A DNA stretch of 5,007 nt, taken from NCBI GenBank assembly GCA_030043175.1, contig JASHYD010000413.1, positions 1 through 5,007 of the forward strand, written 5' to 3'. The translations under genes and the position numbers were made by a program. Positions 4,143-5,007 of the stretch are shown piece after piece; position 1 is the first letter of the stretch; every line of letters begins with the position of its first letter. This DNA comes from Xanthobacteraceae bacterium (GTDB lineage: Bacteria > Pseudomonadota > Alphaproteobacteria > Rhizobiales > Xanthobacteraceae). The notes beneath the pieces were generated by a model. That model was not told the origin of the DNA, ran no database searches, and saw only the letters and a program-made list of their open reading frames with translations.

Positions 4143-5007
4143 TCAGCCCCAGAGGGCCTTGGATGCGGGGTGCACGATGCTGCCTTCATACTGCAAACCG
4201 TTCGGACGGTCGCGCGCGAGCAGCAGGGGGCCGTCAAGGTCAACTACTCGGGCATAGGCCGCCACCAGCAATGCGGGCGCGATGGCCAGCGAAGTAGCAA
4301 TCATGCAGCCGACCATAAGCTCCAATCCGAGCCGTTGCGCCTCGGCGGCCAGCGCGAGCGCTTCGGTGAGCCCCCCGGCTTTATCGAGTTTTATGTTCAC
4401 CGCATCATACTTGCCGATCAGCGCCCCGAGCGTCGCGCGGTCGTGGACACTCTCGTCGGCACAGATCAAAACCGTGCGGGCGAGCGTGGCGAGCGCGGCG
4501 TCGGCAGCGGCGGGAAGCGGTTGCTCGATCAGCGTAACCCCTGCTGCCGCGCACGCCGCAACGTTGGCAACCAAATTGTCGGGGCACCACCCTTCGTTGG
4601 CATCGACGATCAGTTCGGCGGCAGGCGCGGCGTTGCGAATCGCGGCGATGCGTTGCGGATCACCGGAGCCGCCAAGCTTGATCTTCAACAGCGGGCGGGC
4701 TGCTGCTGCCGCGGCGGCTTGCGCCATCTGATCGATCGGGCCGAACGAAATCGTGTAAGCGCTGAGGCGAGGCTGAGGAGGAGCTGTCTCCAGCAATTCG
4801 TAGGCCGGGCAGTTGAAGCGCTTGGATTCGAGATCGATGAACGCGCAGTCGAGAGCGTTGCGTGCGGCGCCGGCCGGCAGGGCGCTCTGTAGGGAAACGC
4901 GATCGAGACCGCGCCCGATGTCGTCGGCTAGGCCCGCGATGGCGGCCGCAACGCCCGGCACGGTCTCGCCATAACGCGGATATGGCGTGCACTCGCCACG
5001 CCCGGTA
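4143..5007 (-). CDS. Dipeptide epimerase, enolase superfamily (L-Ala-D/L-Glu epimerase / DgcA type), 5' partial
   Basis: An enolase-superfamily racemase/epimerase related to E. coli YcjG, which interconverts L-Ala-D-Glu and L-Ala-L-Glu from peptidoglycan. Some alphaproteobacterial relatives are called the N-acetyl-D-Glu racemase DgcA. About 287 residues are visible. The frame runs through the right edge, and the first visible residues, GRGECTPYPRYGET, match the N-terminal capping domain of YcjG, so roughly 40 residues are missing. The barrel domain carries, numbered from the valine codon at 4961, the catalytic lysines Lys93 and Lys95 (LKIKLGG), metal ligands Asp120 (VDANEGW), Glu146 (IEQPLP) and Asp169 (CADES), and the opposing Lys191 (NIKLDKAGG). 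The DLDGP motif (241-245) contains the DxD that binds the N-terminal amine of dipeptides in this family. All key residues are intact. The GTG at 4961 is only the first start-like codon inside the window, not the true start. The promoter and upstream neighbours are outside. Confidence 0.93.
   Translation of the reverse strand, partial: TGRGECTPYPRYGETVPGVAAAIAGLADDIGRGLDRVSLQSALPAGAARNALDCAFIDLESKRFNCPAYELLETAPPQPRLSAYTISFGPIDQMAQAAAAAAARPLLKIKLGGSGDPQRIAAIRNAAPAAELIVDANEGWCPDNLVANVAACAAAGVTLIEQPLPAAADAALATLARTVLICADESVHDRATLGALIGKYDAVNIKLDKAGGLTEALALAAEAQRLGLELMVGCMIATSLAIAPALLVAAYARVVDLDGPLLLARDRPNGLQYEGSIVHPASKALWG

Noticed and set aside
4020..4892. Long plus-strand open frame (290 residues)
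   Set aside because: Most of it is the antisense of the epimerase, and its start has no ribosome binding site. The epimerase motifs on the other strand are unambiguous.

Overview
This is a high-GC window with the look of an alphaproteobacterium, most likely from the Bradyrhizobium/Rhodopseudomonas group (Nitrobacteraceae). The evidence is the codon use, the close resemblance of all five proteins to rhizobial-type families, and above all the small secreted 'CLSACT...GFHA' protein, which I know mainly from that group. The assignment is inferred from protein character, because there is no rRNA or other marker. I see no insertion sequence, CRISPR array, tRNA, rRNA or phage gene. Most of the window is ordinary metabolic chromosome.

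Layout. Positions 1-139 hold no recognisable gene. A two-gene minus-strand operon follows: an atypical short-chain dehydrogenase/reductase (SDR, 1808 to 1029), then a fumarylacetoacetate-hydrolase-family enzyme (FAH, 991 to 140). They are 37 nt apart and each has a good ribosome binding site. A 307-nt divergent intergenic region (1809-2115) carries a perfect 8+8 bp inverted repeat, a 14-bp-period direct repeat and a small leader hairpin. It separates the operon from a plus-strand PLP-dependent threonine/serine dehydratase (2116-3111), which ends at a convincing intrinsic terminator (3121-3157). A second hairpin at 3180-3198 lies between this gene and the convergent gene.

On the minus strand at 3772-3221 is a small exported protein with a ClpP/crotonase-like Ser/His signature. 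Upstream of it is a gene-free stretch (3773-4142). Its first 240 nt or so (3781-4020) are about 44% GC by hand count, clearly poorer than the genes around it. It contains five copies of AGGTAR on both strands and a plausible plus-strand sigma70 promoter with no gene after it. Last, on the minus strand, is a dipeptide epimerase of the enolase superfamily (YcjG/DgcA type). Its N-terminus runs off the right edge of the window.

How the genes fit together. The SDR and FAH enzymes probably act in one catabolic route, possibly an oxidised sugar-acid or dicarboxylate pathway. The dehydratase and epimerase both handle amino acids or peptidoglycan-derived peptides but are not in one operon. The parts most worth a second look are the AGGTAR cluster with its orphan promoter, the SDR whose catalytic Tyr/Lys are replaced by Ser/Arg, and the secreted ClpP-like protein with its unusual basic C-terminal tail. 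I found no strong evidence for a wholly new multi-gene system.
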